DNA of 64,000 nucleotides from Chryseosolibacter sp035628595 (GCA_035628595.1 DASPJN010000074.1:1-64000); one strand, 5' to 3'. Counted from the first letter of the stretch, positions 53,001 to 61,800 are shown. A program made the numbers and translations. Notes: generated from the sequence alone by a model not told the origin.

Positions 53001-56000
53001 GCCGCGATCAGTTGGACCGCCTCCAGCGACAATGCGGGCATTGCCTACTATGAGATCTATCAAAACGGAACTTTGATCGGCACCACAACCAGTACTTCTT
53101 TCACGATCACGGATCTTTCTGGTGATACATATAACATTACCGTTGTGGCTGTGGACGTGAACGATAATAAGTCAGAATCATCAGCTGTACTCGTTGTCGA
53201 TACCACAGTTCCTGGTATGTTCTATGCAATGGCAAGTGGTAGCCTGAACGAGCTATCGACCTGGAAGGATAGACAAAACGGATCCGGATCGTCACCCACA
53301 AATTTCACTGATGCAGGGCAGACATTCGTTATCAGCAACCGTGATGAAGCAACGCTAACCAGCAACTGGACTGTCTCCGGGGCAGATTCCAAAGTCATCT
53401 TGCCCAAAAATGTAACGCTAACCCTAAACGCAGAGTGTCATTGCTCCATCCAAATCAAAGACGAGAGCAATTTGGTAATCAACAATGCATTCGTTCCAAA
53501 CTTGCTCGACATCTCTCCTACTTCGACGGTTACATTTAACAGCGCATCCGCCGTTCCACTAAACAATTATGGAAATCTTGTTCTCGTCGGAACTGGCACA
53601 AAGGTTTTCGCTACCGGCCGCACGTTGATAAACGGGAATTTCGAGATGAACGAAGACCTCGCTCTGTCAGGTGAAGGGAATAATATTCCTGAGATCAAAA
53701 TCGGAGGCAACATGATTATTCAACAGACGGATGGGTCGCCTGTACCGTACCACAATGTTTCAGTGATTTTCGCAGACAATGCATTGCATAACTTGCAATC
53801 TGCTAATCACATCGGGTTCTACTCATTCGAAGCTGAGTCAAATGCGCGCGTGAACTTACAAACAGGTGGCGCATTTGATTACACTGCAGGATCAACGAGC
53901 GGCGGCGGACTTATATTAAAACCCGGATCCGTCTTCCATCTTGGAAATAATAATTTAAAACTGCTTGGACATGTAAACCCCAATGGTGAAACTGGCCAAC
54001 TTGCATTTACCGGTGGAAACCTCAATGTTAATTCAACCGCGATCGCTTCTCTTTACGTAGAGCCGAATATCAACACAGTCAACAAAATCACCATAGAAAA
54101 CGGAGACGTTCGTGTAAATCAAATTATGAACGTTACGGATGGGGTCGAAATGCTGGGCGGATCATTGAGCACTTACGATGGCAATATTCGCCTTATCAGT
54201 ACAGCGGAAAAAACCGCAGTCATCTATCCGGTGACAAGTGGCTCGATCAGTGGATCGATTCGTGTGCAACAATATATGAATGCAGCTGGCGACACATGGC
54301 GCGAATTTTCTTCGCCGTTAAACGGTCCATCCGTTTCGGACATTCAACAATATTTTCCTGTCACCGGAAATTTCATCGGGTCAACAAACGGAACAAGTTT
54401 CGGAAATGCGCCTTCAATGTTTACGTCAAACGGAAATTACACATCAATGACAGCCTATCCCCAGAGCGGAAGTTCCAACAGCTCGCCGTTGCTGAGATCA
54501 AAAGGATACCTCGCATACATGCACGGATTCAATGACACGACATCCATAACATTGGAATTCAAAGGCCAACCTGTTATTGGCAGCGCTTCGGTGAATCTCA
54601 CCGGGGGCGACGGTACTTTCGACTCCGGTTGGAATCTTGTGGGCAATCCGTACACAGCGTACGTGACATGGGATACAACGTTGTGGTCGCGGAATGCGCT
54701 CAGCGATATCATTGCGATACAGGAAAGCAAAATAGAAAATGAAGTCGCCGTTACACAGTACAAATATTACGACAGTAAGATTGTTACGCCAGTGTTGAAA
54801 CCCGGACAGACATTCTGGATCCAGGCAACGGATGAAAATCCAGTTCTTTCCGGAACTGAAGATGTTAAGGTTGACCGTGTTTCATCATCCGAGGGAAGCA
54901 ACCAAACTGACTATATTATTATCGGATTGACAGGTGGCGATATTGTCGATCAGGCAACACTCGTGTTTTCAACTGGAGGAACGGCTGCATACGATGCAAA
55001 ATACGATTCACCAAAACGGAAGAACCGCGGGATGTTTAATCTTTCGACGTCTATCACCGATACCCTGAAGTATGCCGTGAATAACATTGGCGTAAACTTC
55101 TGTTCAAGTACAATACCAGTTAACATCGACAACATTTCACCCGGATCTTATTCGTTATCCTTCTCAAATCTGGAATCACTTAATGGAATGGATTTCACAT
55201 TAACTGATAAGCTTTCAGCTGAATCAATCGATCTGAATAGCCAGGGGTTACTTAATTTCGAAGTAACCACTGATCAGGCAAGTTATCAAAATCGCTTTGA
55301 GCTGACGTTGACTAAGTCAGGTGAAGCATTGAACACACCGGACGTTAGCATTGTAAACGCGTGTTACCAGGAAAATGCACAGGTAATCGTGAACAATGTA
55401 CAAGAAGCGGCAACGTATTCGATCATTGACGATAACGGTTCCATTATCGCGTCGGCGTCAAATCCAACAGAAGGAATTGTTTATGTCTCATATGATTTCC
55501 TGGAGAACGGCGTGAATGAATTAATCTTCAGATCTTCGGTTCCGGGCTGTGGCCAGCAGGTTGACGTTCCCATCGAGATTTCGTATTCAACGGAAACCGT
55601 TGCCGATCCTGTTATCACGCAGGCAAACGATACGCTTTCCGTAGATGTAGATGCAGTCTACCAATGGCTGAAGGATGGAGAAGTTATTGACGGCGCGACA
55701 GAAAGCTTTTACTATCCAACCGAATCAGGAAGCTATACGGTGATGGTAACCAATGGAACCTGTAGCAAAATTTCTCAGGCTCTCACATTTTCGATCACGG
55801 GTGTTGATGCGGATCCGGCTAATGCGTTTACCGCCGACATCTATCCGAATCCGTCGTCCAGCGGTAATTTCATTGTGTCGGTGTTTTCAAAACAACATTA
55901 TCCGGTAAGTATTGAAATTGTCGATGGAACTGGTCAACAAAAATTTCATGCAGACATCTCGATTGATAAACTTAGAGACGGAGTCGAAGTCGCACCAGTA

Positions 56001-56084
56001 CAACAACTATCAAATGGCTTCTACATTTTTGTAATACGACAGGGTAACAAAATTGAAAGACAAAAAGTTATTGTCGACCGTTAG
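50025..56084 (+). CDS. Giant T9SS-exported esterase with FN3 and PA14 modules
   Basis: A 2019-residue secreted protein. Signal peptide MKKNLLVALLLCAFYNVFSQ. Residues about 95-350 form an alpha/beta hydrolase: IIIMFHGAGETGNCW (oxyanion), HGLSNGGWG with nucleophile Ser242, GGQDTNP and LGHGTWN with the probable His. Then an Ig-like stretch, two FN3-like domains (LASDVEFNAHATSSS, APAPPQNLAIVSN), a PA14 domain at about 725-855 (FRVTSDDGSRLLIDGVVV), further FN3 domains, a long beta-solenoid region and the C-terminal T9SS type A sorting signal (DIYPNPSSSGNFIVS ... KIERQKVIVDR). The enzyme probably de-esterifies a polymer outside the cell. Substrate not known. Confidence 0.92.
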   Translation: MKKNLLVALLLCAFYNVFSQVDTTLIYNTSTSFGTLDLRIAKSATRYYYLQDGVTFSFRESSPGVKTNTYRSMTSWNTSDYQQGNMREKIGDNDQFVMNYRMLFPDNYQEDYSPGYPIIIMFHGAGETGNCWMNSCHWADPSWNPNTNNPPAPTDPNHELLNNDRNLFHGASKHLDAVNLAAGKLPDDATLDARAFPGFVLFPQSLNGWQQPAKVEDAIRVLRLVIKKYNIDENRVYIHGLSNGGWGVNQAIKRAPWLFAAALTMSAVSDAQIRLHNRTKEVAKLPLWVFQGGQDTNPTPSWSFRWVKDLREAGAVVRYYNYPSLGHGTWNTAYKEPDFFSWILSQRKYNPHIDFGTPVICNTTETGVRMSFSEGFLAYQWEFNGEIISGANDETYVANQVGVYRGRFSRTSASPSESQWEKWSDPITVSEIEPAKPSVEIANSTHLRGPGLSSSEENNSVYLTSGVNAELYEWYKNGQMINFANTDIDDTLKTAKVTSAGNTGNGTYSLVIKNSYCPSPVSDPIYLYFNNSAPLNISLNASDVEFNAHATSSSTVFLAWKDKLNNETGYELWRRKNGGNFVFVAKTEKDAISYTDQHLEPSTLYEYKLRAINNSGRSNYVPSDNLNTNLQVTTLADTHAPAPPQNLAIVSNTIHSITIKWEEGSDETGIKDYVISYGSHETTASKTATRFEIQNLTPNTVYPITVRTRDYAGHLSQPSNQVSGTTYVSGLYYKHSTGVWASLDEPTCIATFQNPEFTGHVDNFTLTPRTQEDYFNFQFNGYINLALTGPHFFRVTSDDGSRLLIDGVVVVNNDGKHGNRTITSDTLWLDAGLHTIEAQYFDNNGNQNLVVQYKGPGIGTGLNFVTIPDEALKSGNYSGGTPPSAPLNLTASNDGMKKVNLSWEYSSDNESTDFEVFRSDDEDYQIVGRTETSSWTDTVNVKPGTEYQYKVRAVNNNGTSEFSNVATVTTPADNTPPSPPTDLVLQSSSGESAAISWTASSDNAGIAYYEIYQNGTLIGTTTSTSFTITDLSGDTYNITVVAVDVNDNKSESSAVLVVDTTVPGMFYAMASGSLNELSTWKDRQNGSGSSPTNFTDAGQTFVISNRDEATLTSNWTVSGADSKVILPKNVTLTLNAECHCSIQIKDESNLVINNAFVPNLLDISPTSTVTFNSASAVPLNNYGNLVLVGTGTKVFATGRTLINGNFEMNEDLALSGEGNNIPEIKIGGNMIIQQTDGSPVPYHNVSVIFADNALHNLQSANHIGFYSFEAESNARVNLQTGGAFDYTAGSTSGGGLILKPGSVFHLGNNNLKLLGHVNPNGETGQLAFTGGNLNVNSTAIASLYVEPNINTVNKITIENGDVRVNQIMNVTDGVEMLGGSLSTYDGNIRLISTAEKTAVIYPVTSGSISGSIRVQQYMNAAGDTWREFSSPLNGPSVSDIQQYFPVTGNFIGSTNGTSFGNAPSMFTSNGNYTSMTAYPQSGSSNSSPLLRSKGYLAYMHGFNDTTSITLEFKGQPVIGSASVNLTGGDGTFDSGWNLVGNPYTAYVTWDTTLWSRNALSDIIAIQESKIENEVAVTQYKYYDSKIVTPVLKPGQTFWIQATDENPVLSGTEDVKVDRVSSSEGSNQTDYIIIGLTGGDIVDQATLVFSTGGTAAYDAKYDSPKRKNRGMFNLSTSITDTLKYAVNNIGVNFCSSTIPVNIDNISPGSYSLSFSNLESLNGMDFTLTDKLSAESIDLNSQGLLNFEVTTDQASYQNRFELTLTKSGEALNTPDVSIVNACYQENAQVIVNNVQEAATYSIIDDNGSIIASASNPTEGIVYVSYDFLENGVNELIFRSSVPGCGQQVDVPIEISYSTETVADPVITQANDTLSVDVDAVYQWLKDGEVIDGATESFYYPTESGSYTVMVTNGTCSKISQALTFSITGVDADPANAFTADIYPNPSSSGNFIVSVFSKQHYPVSIEIVDGTGQQKFHADISIDKLRDGVEVAPVQQLSNGFYIFVIRQGNKIERQKVIVDR

Positions 56085-56144
56085 CATAAACCAGATTTCC
56101 GCTGCAACGATACTATATGTATCTTCAGGGGAAATTTGTCTTTT

Positions 56145-57365
56145 ATGAGATTATTAGTCATTGCGGTTCTTGTCATCCTTTCGTCGTGCGTTTCGAAAGC
56201 TCAGAAGTTCAGTGAAGAAAATATAAGAAAACACATCGAGGTGCTTGCGCATGATTCATTGGGTGGCCGCGGCACCGGGACGCTTGGCGAAACTGCAGCA
56301 CGCAATTATATCGAAAAACACTTCAAGGCGTTAGGCCTTGAACCCGCAGGCGACGAGAGAAAATATAGTCAGGCATTTACCTTTCATCGCGGCGTTCACG
56401 GGCAAGGCGAATCCGGAACCGCTTATAACATTGCGGGCTTCCTCAACAACGATGCTGCAACGACCATCATCATAGGCGCACATTATGATCACCTCGGTAC
56501 CGACGGACAAGAATCGTCCCTTGATGCGAATCCGGCTACAAAAATTCACAATGGCGCGGACGATAATGCGTCCGGGGTGGCTGGTGTAATTGAACTCGCG
56601 CGGTTCTATACAACAAATGATATTAAGGAAAACAATAATTTCCTTTTCCTTTGTTTCTCCGGTGAAGAGATGGGCTTACTAGGTTCTAAATATTTTGCTG
56701 ATCATGCTCCTATAGAATTGTCAACTGTAAACTTTATGATCAACATGGATATGATCGGGCGATTGAATCCGCAGACAAAGAGCCTGATCGTACATGGCAC
56801 GGGCACAAGTCCGGTATGGGAGCCGTTAATAAAAAAATTGAAGCCAGAAACACTAACAATTGCAACTGACTCATCTGGTATCGGACCATCTGACCATACT
56901 TCATTCTATTTGAAAGATATACCGGTACTTCATTTCTTCACAGGTTCGCACGCTGACTATCATAAACCGTCTGATGACATTGAGAAGATCAACCTCAACG
57001 GCGAATCGGAGGTATTAAAATTCATTGCCAGAATGATCAACGATCTCAATGATGCCGGTAAGCTTACGTTTTTAAAGACGAAAGCAAAACAACAATCATC
57101 AATCGCTAGTTTTAAGGTCACGCTCGGTATTATGCCAAGCTACGCTTCCGATGTTGAGGGTCTCAAAGTTGATGGAGTAACAGACGGAAAACCCGGAGAT
57201 CGGGCAGGACTAAAGACCGGCGACATTATTATTCAAATGGGTGACTTTCCGGTCAAGGATATTTATGGATACATGGATGCCCTGTCGAAATTCAAAAAAG
57301 AAGAAACCGTTCCGGTTAAGGTCCAACGCGGAAAAGAAGTAATCACATTATCAGTAACATTCTGA
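56145..57365 (+). CDS. M28-family peptidase with PDZ domain
   Basis: 406 residues from the ATG at 56145 (a TTG three codons earlier is less likely). Exported: MRLLVIAVLVILSSC suggests a lipoprotein, though cleavage after SKAQ is possible. The M28 zinc site is intact: GAHYDHLG, GADDNASGVAG, FSGEEMGLLGSKYF, MINMDMIGR and a final His in HADYHKPSDD. The C-terminal 80 residues are a PDZ domain (VDGVTDGKPGDRAGLKTGDIIIQMG). It degrades peptides as an aminopeptidase in the envelope. Sits 60 bases after the T9SS esterase. Confidence 0.93.
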   Translation: MRLLVIAVLVILSSCVSKAQKFSEENIRKHIEVLAHDSLGGRGTGTLGETAARNYIEKHFKALGLEPAGDERKYSQAFTFHRGVHGQGESGTAYNIAGFLNNDAATTIIIGAHYDHLGTDGQESSLDANPATKIHNGADDNASGVAGVIELARFYTTNDIKENNNFLFLCFSGEEMGLLGSKYFADHAPIELSTVNFMINMDMIGRLNPQTKSLIVHGTGTSPVWEPLIKKLKPETLTIATDSSGIGPSDHTSFYLKDIPVLHFFTGSHADYHKPSDDIEKINLNGESEVLKFIARMINDLNDAGKLTFLKTKAKQQSSIASFKVTLGIMPSYASDVEGLKVDGVTDGKPGDRAGLKTGDIIIQMGDFPVKDIYGYMDALSKFKKEETVPVKVQRGKEVITLSVTF

Positions 57366-57512
57366 TTACCATTTCTGGTTTTTGAATCTCTTGAACCAAT
57401 TCGAATGTAAAACCAGTCGATAGATGGCAAAAGTGACCACTGCAATAACCACAATACGCGCCGCAATAAGAATGAATACGGTGTTTTTGAGCAGGTAAAG
57501 TAAGTATTCCAT
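57366..57512 (-). CDS. Small membrane protein, 48 residues
   Basis: ATG at 57512, stop at 57366, so the end abuts the convergent M28 gene. The product MEYLLYLLKNTVFILIAARI continues with a strongly hydrophobic stretch (VVIAVVTFAIYRLVL) and ends in a basic tail (WFKRFKNQKW). One or two membrane segments with positive-inside charge. Too short for length-filtered gene calls. No family recognised. Confidence 0.5.
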   Translation of the reverse strand: MEYLLYLLKNTVFILIAARIVVIAVVTFAIYRLVLHSNWFKRFKNQKW

Positions 57513-57588
57513 AACCTGCTATTGGTAAAATCACATGCCGCGTTTGTTGTGACGGCTGTATCTACCCGTTGCGACGAAAACAAGATTT

Positions 57589-59163
57589 CTAGAATGTCAC
57601 GCTTGCGAACTGCTGTGTTTTTCGCCGCTGCCCAAACAGGATTACCTCGTTGTTGGTTATCTGCTCGCAAACTTTCGGGCGTGTGATCACTTCCAAATCC
57701 GCCGAGCTGAACAACGGCTGACGCCTTTGTTTACCCTTCTGGTCAAGTGTCACGAGCATTACTAACGACTCTTTGCCACCACGATAGTTCACGACTTTTC
57801 CGACGCCGCTATAGGAAACGTTTCTTGGATCGTCATTGAAAATAAAGCAAAGCTGCCCTTTTACAATTGCCATTGTGTACGACGAATAAAAACCGCCGTC
57901 ATCAACTGTATGCTGGCGCTTAGCAATCTTTTCGCTCCATTCGATCTTTCCTGAAGGGTCGACCTTTACGGCGATAATGTCATTATAATAAAAGTGTGTG
58001 CTTGTGTATGACTGCGTGCGTCCATTAACAAATGATGTATGTGTCTGGGTTGTCACGTAATATTGCTCGCCCAGTAAGATCGCACTTCCGTCTTTGCCGA
58101 CGATGAGCCTGTCTAGATCGTATTCGTAGAGTTCATTCTCCTGACCCTTTTCCTCCTTACGCTTGGCTTTTTCAGCTTGTCCTTCCGTCATGTTTTGGGT
58201 GATGAAATCAATGCCGAACTCCTTGAAGCTTTTTGTTTTGATGTCCTTGGTCTTTGCATCAATTGTGAGGAAGTACGTTCCGCGAATGCTATACGTTCCT
58301 TTGGCAGAATAAAACCCGGCGCAAATGAGATTTTTATTGTTGAGCACTTCAATCTGCATGTCCGTTATAAACTTGTCGCTCAACATTACTGGATACTCTT
58401 TCACGGTCTTGCCTTTGTCGCGATAGGCAAAAATCTGATACTTATAGTTCGGCGCTCCTCTCCTTTTGCTTTTGCGTTTCTCATTGTAGATCAATCCGAG
58501 AAGATATACGTCACCATCATTATCAACTCTGTAAGATTCAAGATCAAAAAGCTCATCTTCAAATGGAAGTTTGATTTCTTTATTCCACATTGGCTTCAGA
58601 TTATCAGAGAGAACTGTCATGCCGATTGCTTCCGGTTCGTTCTTTTTAAATGGCAGGTTGTAAACGATGAGAAGCTTTGAACTGTCACGCGACACCTTTA
58701 CTTGATAAGATCCACTGTTTGAACGAAGTTCACCAGCATAATCGATCTCAGCTATTTTTTGTTTTTCTCCCGAAGGCTGAAGTGTTTTCTTGTCTATTTC
58801 TTCAACCGACAAAATCCTCTTTTTGGTTTTTGAATCGGGAAACGATGAGAAGAGATACAGCTTGTTTCGTAACTGAAGGATCAGCTCCACTTTTCCTTCA
58901 ACCCCGTCCTGTCTAAGCTCAAGATCATAGGAACGGGTGGGATTGAATTTCTTATCATAATGTTCAAGTGTATACTTCGCGCTGTTAAAACCGTAGCGCG
59001 CCTTTAAAGCATAAATGCCCGTATAATCCCAGCCGACGATGTCATCGAGTGACGAGCGTTTTGGTGCCTTGAATTCCGTTCCCCAGATAACTTTTGGCTC
59101 TGATTTTTGAGCACCGGCAGAAAAGCAAAATTGAACAAGAAAAGCAAGTAGAGTGAGCTTCAT
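57589..59163 (-). CDS. Secreted protein of unknown function with repeated strands
   Basis: 524 residues from the ATG at 59163, signal peptide MKLTLLAFLVQFCFSAGAQ. The mature protein has many beta-strand blocks (VIWGTEFKAPKRSS, KLLIVYNLPFKKNEPEA, DVYLLGLIYNEKRKSK, NLICAGFYSAKGTYSIRG, LVMLVTLDQKGKQRRQPLF), suggesting a beta-propeller or related beta fold. No catalytic motif or family recognised. Basic patches (KRKSKRRGAP) are present. Monocistronic. Confidence 0.7.
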   Translation of the reverse strand: MKLTLLAFLVQFCFSAGAQKSEPKVIWGTEFKAPKRSSLDDIVGWDYTGIYALKARYGFNSAKYTLEHYDKKFNPTRSYDLELRQDGVEGKVELILQLRNKLYLFSSFPDSKTKKRILSVEEIDKKTLQPSGEKQKIAEIDYAGELRSNSGSYQVKVSRDSSKLLIVYNLPFKKNEPEAIGMTVLSDNLKPMWNKEIKLPFEDELFDLESYRVDNDGDVYLLGLIYNEKRKSKRRGAPNYKYQIFAYRDKGKTVKEYPVMLSDKFITDMQIEVLNNKNLICAGFYSAKGTYSIRGTYFLTIDAKTKDIKTKSFKEFGIDFITQNMTEGQAEKAKRKEEKGQENELYEYDLDRLIVGKDGSAILLGEQYYVTTQTHTSFVNGRTQSYTSTHFYYNDIIAVKVDPSGKIEWSEKIAKRQHTVDDGGFYSSYTMAIVKGQLCFIFNDDPRNVSYSGVGKVVNYRGGKESLVMLVTLDQKGKQRRQPLFSSADLEVITRPKVCEQITNNEVILFGQRRKTQQFASVTF

Positions 59164-59289
59164 CGAAGTGATGCAATTGGAGCCATTCATGCAACGTTGG
59201 TTAAGTTGACAAATTAAAGTATCTCATTGTTATCTATCAACAGGTTTGATCCACAACAAGAAGATGTGAATAAACCATTACTCCACCTA

Positions 59290-59757
59290 TTATTCCTCCT
59301 GCTCTTCTCCCCTGAACTTTTTCTCCAAGGCTTCCAGTGACTCCTCTTCAATCGTTCGATGCGGCGCCGGCACATACTGTGGCCAAATTCGATAGGCAAC
59401 GGCACCTCCACACGCGAGCGTCACCAACTCGTCCCAAAAGCCGACAGAAGGAATTCGGTGACCAAGCACGAATAACATCGATACTACCGACATGAAACCA
59501 AGAAAACCGGTGAATTCTTTCTCCTTATATGCGATGCTTCTATTGTAAAACACTTTTGAAACAAGACCACCAAAGAGAAAAGTAAGCCATAATAGTGTGG
59601 GGCGATGATCGCGGACGACCCAGCTAAAGGTCGGGTAAGCTCTTTTCTCCAACATGACGAGTATGATATCAATGATGATCATGATGCCAAGCATTACCGC
59701 GACGGCCGCCTTGATTCGCAGAATGCCCTTAATATTTGATTTTAGAAAGGCCTTCAT
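59290..59757 (-). CDS. Membrane protein, 155 residues
   Basis: Four hydrophobic helices are visible (about residues 17-36, 50-68, 80-102 and 105-125). The C-terminus is acidic and charged (HRTIEEESLEALEKKFRGEEQEE), probably cytoplasmic. No family recognised. It overlaps the preceding gene by four bases (ATGA, 59754-59757), showing translational coupling. Confidence 0.6.
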   Translation of the reverse strand: MKAFLKSNIKGILRIKAAVAVMLGIMIIIDIILVMLEKRAYPTFSWVVRDHRPTLLWLTFLFGGLVSKVFYNRSIAYKEKEFTGFLGFMSVVSMLFVLGHRIPSVGFWDELVTLACGGAVAYRIWPQYVPAPHRTIEEESLEALEKKFRGEEQEE

Positions 59758-60146
59758 GGGTGTACTGGATTTGCATAGTTCATCGACCAGAAAAAATGAC
59801 CGTAAAGGATTCCCAACACCAGGAGAGAGGTAAGAAAGAATTTTGATTTCTCAAACTTGATGACGTAAGAAAACGCGACAGACAAAACAGCGATAGCAAA
59901 GAGGATTAAAACCGGATAGATAGAATTTACCATTTTAAAATCGGGATTGCGCGTACCCAAAAACAAATGGCCTCCAATGGCACCAAGCGCGAACGGTATA
60001 ATGAATAACTTTCCTTTTGACCATTGCAGGAGAATAATATTCGAGGTGTCGTTATCAACATCGTTGAGGTTAAGTACTATTTCCATTAGCAGATACGCGA
60101 TGGCAAACGTGATCATGATAGACTTGACAATTTCGTAGGGTTCCAT
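59754..60146 (-). CDS. Membrane protein, 130 residues
   Basis: From the ATG at 60146 (MEPYEIVKSIMITFAIAYLL), a 130-residue protein with about three to four hydrophobic helices: IMITFAIAYLLMEIVL, FIIPFALGAIGGHLFLG, VLILFAIAVLSVAFSYVI and FLTSLLVLGILYGHFF. No family recognised. The upstream in-frame extension reads into A/T-rich intergenic DNA and is unlikely. It is the last clearly chromosomal gene before the prophage-like segment. Confidence 0.62.
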   Translation of the reverse strand: MEPYEIVKSIMITFAIAYLLMEIVLNLNDVDNDTSNIILLQWSKGKLFIIPFALGAIGGHLFLGTRNPDFKMVNSIYPVLILFAIAVLSVAFSYVIKFEKSKFFLTSLLVLGILYGHFFWSMNYANPVHP

Positions 60147-60364
60147 ATAAATGATGTTAAAAATGACTGCGTGCTTAGACAACCGCGTTAAAATCCCAGT
60201 CGGAATCTTCAACTCAAAATACTCAGGATGGGCTCAATCAATTTATGCCGGTACACCAGCAATGACTACCAAGGGTTCTGGAAACAAAATTTATAACGTT
60301 TTTCGGTCTTGTCCAAGAAAGCTGGGCTTACGGAAGCAGAGCCGTTGGAAAACAACTCCAACAA

Positions 60365-60395
60365 ACAAAAAAAGCAGTCACTCACGTAACTGCTT
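60365..60395 (-). terminator. Minus-strand terminator at the prophage-like junction
   Basis: On the minus strand AAGCAGT (60395-60389) pairs with ACTGCTT (60378-60372) around a ten-base loop, followed by a run of seven T and TTTG. No annotated minus-strand gene ends close upstream; the Xre repressor ends 445 bases away. Confidence 0.7.
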
Positions 60396-60464
60396 CATTT
60401 TCAAGAGCCCCCTGCCGGAATCCGGATGTCTTGGAAACTAGGCTAAAATGGCGTTTTAGTAGCT

Positions 60465-60494
60465 TACTAGGTATAAGTGCTAGTATTTCTAGTA
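60465..60494. repeat. CTAGTA motif cluster, candidate phage operator
   Basis: TACTAG (60465-60470) and CTAGTA (60480-60485) form an inverted repeat and CTAGTA is repeated at 60489-60494. A similar inverted repeat CTAGTAG/CTACTAG flanks the promoter before ERF at 62939-62968. TGCGTTATAAGA is also shared between the two intergenic regions (60550-60561 and 62950-62961). Confidence 0.5.
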
Positions 60495-60668
60495 GTTTCA
60501 AATGTGAAGAATGTTCCCCCATTCCCCTCTTTTTTAAGGTCGCCCAAATTGCGTTATAAGATAAAATTGTGTTTTCTGTTCAAATCTGACATTGTAATCT
60601 GATTGATGTTTACACATACATTTTTCGACAAAATGACGTTTTCTTTACAGGTTAATAAAAACCTCTCT

Positions 60669-60878
60669 ATGCAAAACTTTGATCGAACAGATGATTGGAA
60701 GCGCCTTGATTCCCGAAGACTGGCAAATTATTTAATGGAAAGCCTGGAGTTATCCAAGGAGCATTTACGACTTGTGGAAGGGTGTATGAGCTTTGATAAG
60801 GTAATGGAACAGAAGATCACCCACTGCCAGGTCGAGAAGTTAATCTCCGTTCTGCAATCCGCCGAATTTAGAACGTAA
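60669..60878 (+). CDS. Hypothetical phage-type protein, 69 residues
   Basis: A small acidic/basic helical protein (MQNFDRTDDWKRLDSRRLAN ... LELSKEHLRLVEGCMSFDKVMEQKI). The ATG at 60669 is chosen; ATGs at 60606 and 60633 are in frame and possible. No family recognised. The 3' end overlaps the convergent Xre repressor gene by 39 bases, which is tolerated in compact phage genomes. A/T-rich codon usage matches the neighbouring prophage-like genes. Confidence 0.5.
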   Translation: MQNFDRTDDWKRLDSRRLANYLMESLELSKEHLRLVEGCMSFDKVMEQKITHCQVEKLISVLQSAEFRT

Positions 60879-61253
60879 GGTGATCTCAAGCATCGACACT
60901 AATTTAGAGGCTTCGGCCTCCCATTTTTCACTCTGTTTTTTCCAATCCTCCTTATCTCGGACGGCTGTTTCCTTAGACTCTGTAGATTCTTTTAATAATC
61001 TCTCATATAATGAGATTTTATCAGCTCTTTCAGAGTCCTTAATGAATATATCACCTTCTCCAGATGCCCACCATACAGGATTGATTTCCCAATATTCTAT
61101 GAATTGATCGACTTTATCGCTGCTGAAGTCAACTGGTTTATCCAGCCATAAAAGTACCGTACCATTGCCCAAACCGGCTTTTAAGCCCAATTTATTAGCT
61201 GAAAAACCTAACTTTTTCTCTAAGACTGTTATCCGTTCGGCAATCTTATCCAT
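60840..61253 (-). CDS. Xre-type phage repressor-like regulator
   Basis: A 137-residue DNA-binding protein. The N-terminal half is an Xre helix-turn-helix (KLGFSANKLGLKAGLGNGTV) and continues with the phage-repressor pattern DKVDQFIEYWEINPVWWASGEGDIF. The C-terminus is a coiled coil (ESTESKETAVRDKEDWKKQSEKWEAEASKLVSML), without the LexA-like protease domain, so it cannot be self-cleaved in the SOS response. It is divergent from an operator and promoter at 61281-61303 and is the likely master repressor of the element. Confidence 0.82.
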   Translation of the reverse strand: MDKIAERITVLEKKLGFSANKLGLKAGLGNGTVLLWLDKPVDFSSDKVDQFIEYWEINPVWWASGEGDIFIKDSERADKISLYERLLKESTESKETAVRDKEDWKKQSEKWEAEASKLVSMLEITLRSKFGGLQNGD

Positions 61254-61280
61254 ATAAAATTTCGATTAATCTATGAAAAT

Positions 61281-61303
61281 GTAGAACTATCTACATATAT
61301 TTG
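61281..61303 (+). promoter_or_regulatory. Operator and -7 element in the repressor/early-gene divide
   Basis: GTAGA-ACTA-TCTAC (61281-61294) is a 14-base inverted repeat, directly followed by TATATTTG (61296-61303), a TAnnTTTG -7 element facing right. It lies 28 bases from the repressor start and would let the repressor block early transcription. Confidence 0.5.
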
Positions 61304-61428
61304 CGTATAACCACTTTAAACGTAGTCAATATGCCCCATTATCGCAAGGAATTTTTTTCTGACACGACCTGACAAATGACGTTCCGACCTTTAGACCCTC
61401 CAATAATTCTCTCCTAAAACTTGTTTTT

Positions 61429-61800
61429 ATGAAAAGCCTACAAAAGTTCTTTGACGAAGCAATGCCGGATGTTTTTATTAGAAACTCTAATCCGGATGTT
61501 AGTGATATTTCTGTTGACGTTCTCTCCCGACCTTACGATGTAATTCTATCTTATACAAGAGGTGGAGAAAAGGAAGATGTTCTCCTAACAGAGGGTTCAT
61601 TTAGTAAGTTCTACAGTAACCAAGACCCTAGTGATTCAATAGTACTATTAGACGACGGGCGTGATTTTCTGTGTGAGGAAGTGTTCTTTGCCGCTTATTC
61701 GGGGAAGACTGTTGGTTCCGATGGGGAGTTCCTGGCGTGTGAGGAAGTAAGATTGATACAACATTTAGATATTTCAGTAGTACTTTTTTACCATAATTAG
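61429..61800 (+). CDS. Hypothetical acidic protein, 123 residues
   Basis: A 123-residue acidic protein with no membrane segment (MKSLQKFFDEAMPDVFIRNS, then SYTRGGEKEDVLLTEGSFSK, LLDDGRDFLCEEVFFAAY). No family recognised. Its position downstream of the repressor-operator makes it a first rightward early gene. Codon usage is A/T-rich. Confidence 0.55.
   Translation: MKSLQKFFDEAMPDVFIRNSNPDVSDISVDVLSRPYDVILSYTRGGEKEDVLLTEGSFSKFYSNQDPSDSIVLLDDGRDFLCEEVFFAAYSGKTVGSDGEFLACEEVRLIQHLDISVVLFYHN

Larger units (their letters stand above)
60213..60602. other. Junction of chromosome and prophage-like DNA, no clear gene
   Basis: About 390 bases without a recognised gene. It holds a minus-strand terminator at 60365-60395, the palindrome CCGGAATCCGG near 60418-60428, and inverted or direct copies of TAGTA/CTAGTA at 60457-60494. 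The composition changes here toward A+T-rich, and the first foreign-looking genes follow. No tRNA or attachment core was identified, so the exact left boundary is not resolved. Confidence 0.5.

Noticed and set aside
60390..60440. A tRNA or tmRNA fragment as attachment site at the prophage junction (minus strand CCGGCAGGGGGCTC)
   Set aside because: No acceptor stem, T-loop or anticodon arm could be formed.
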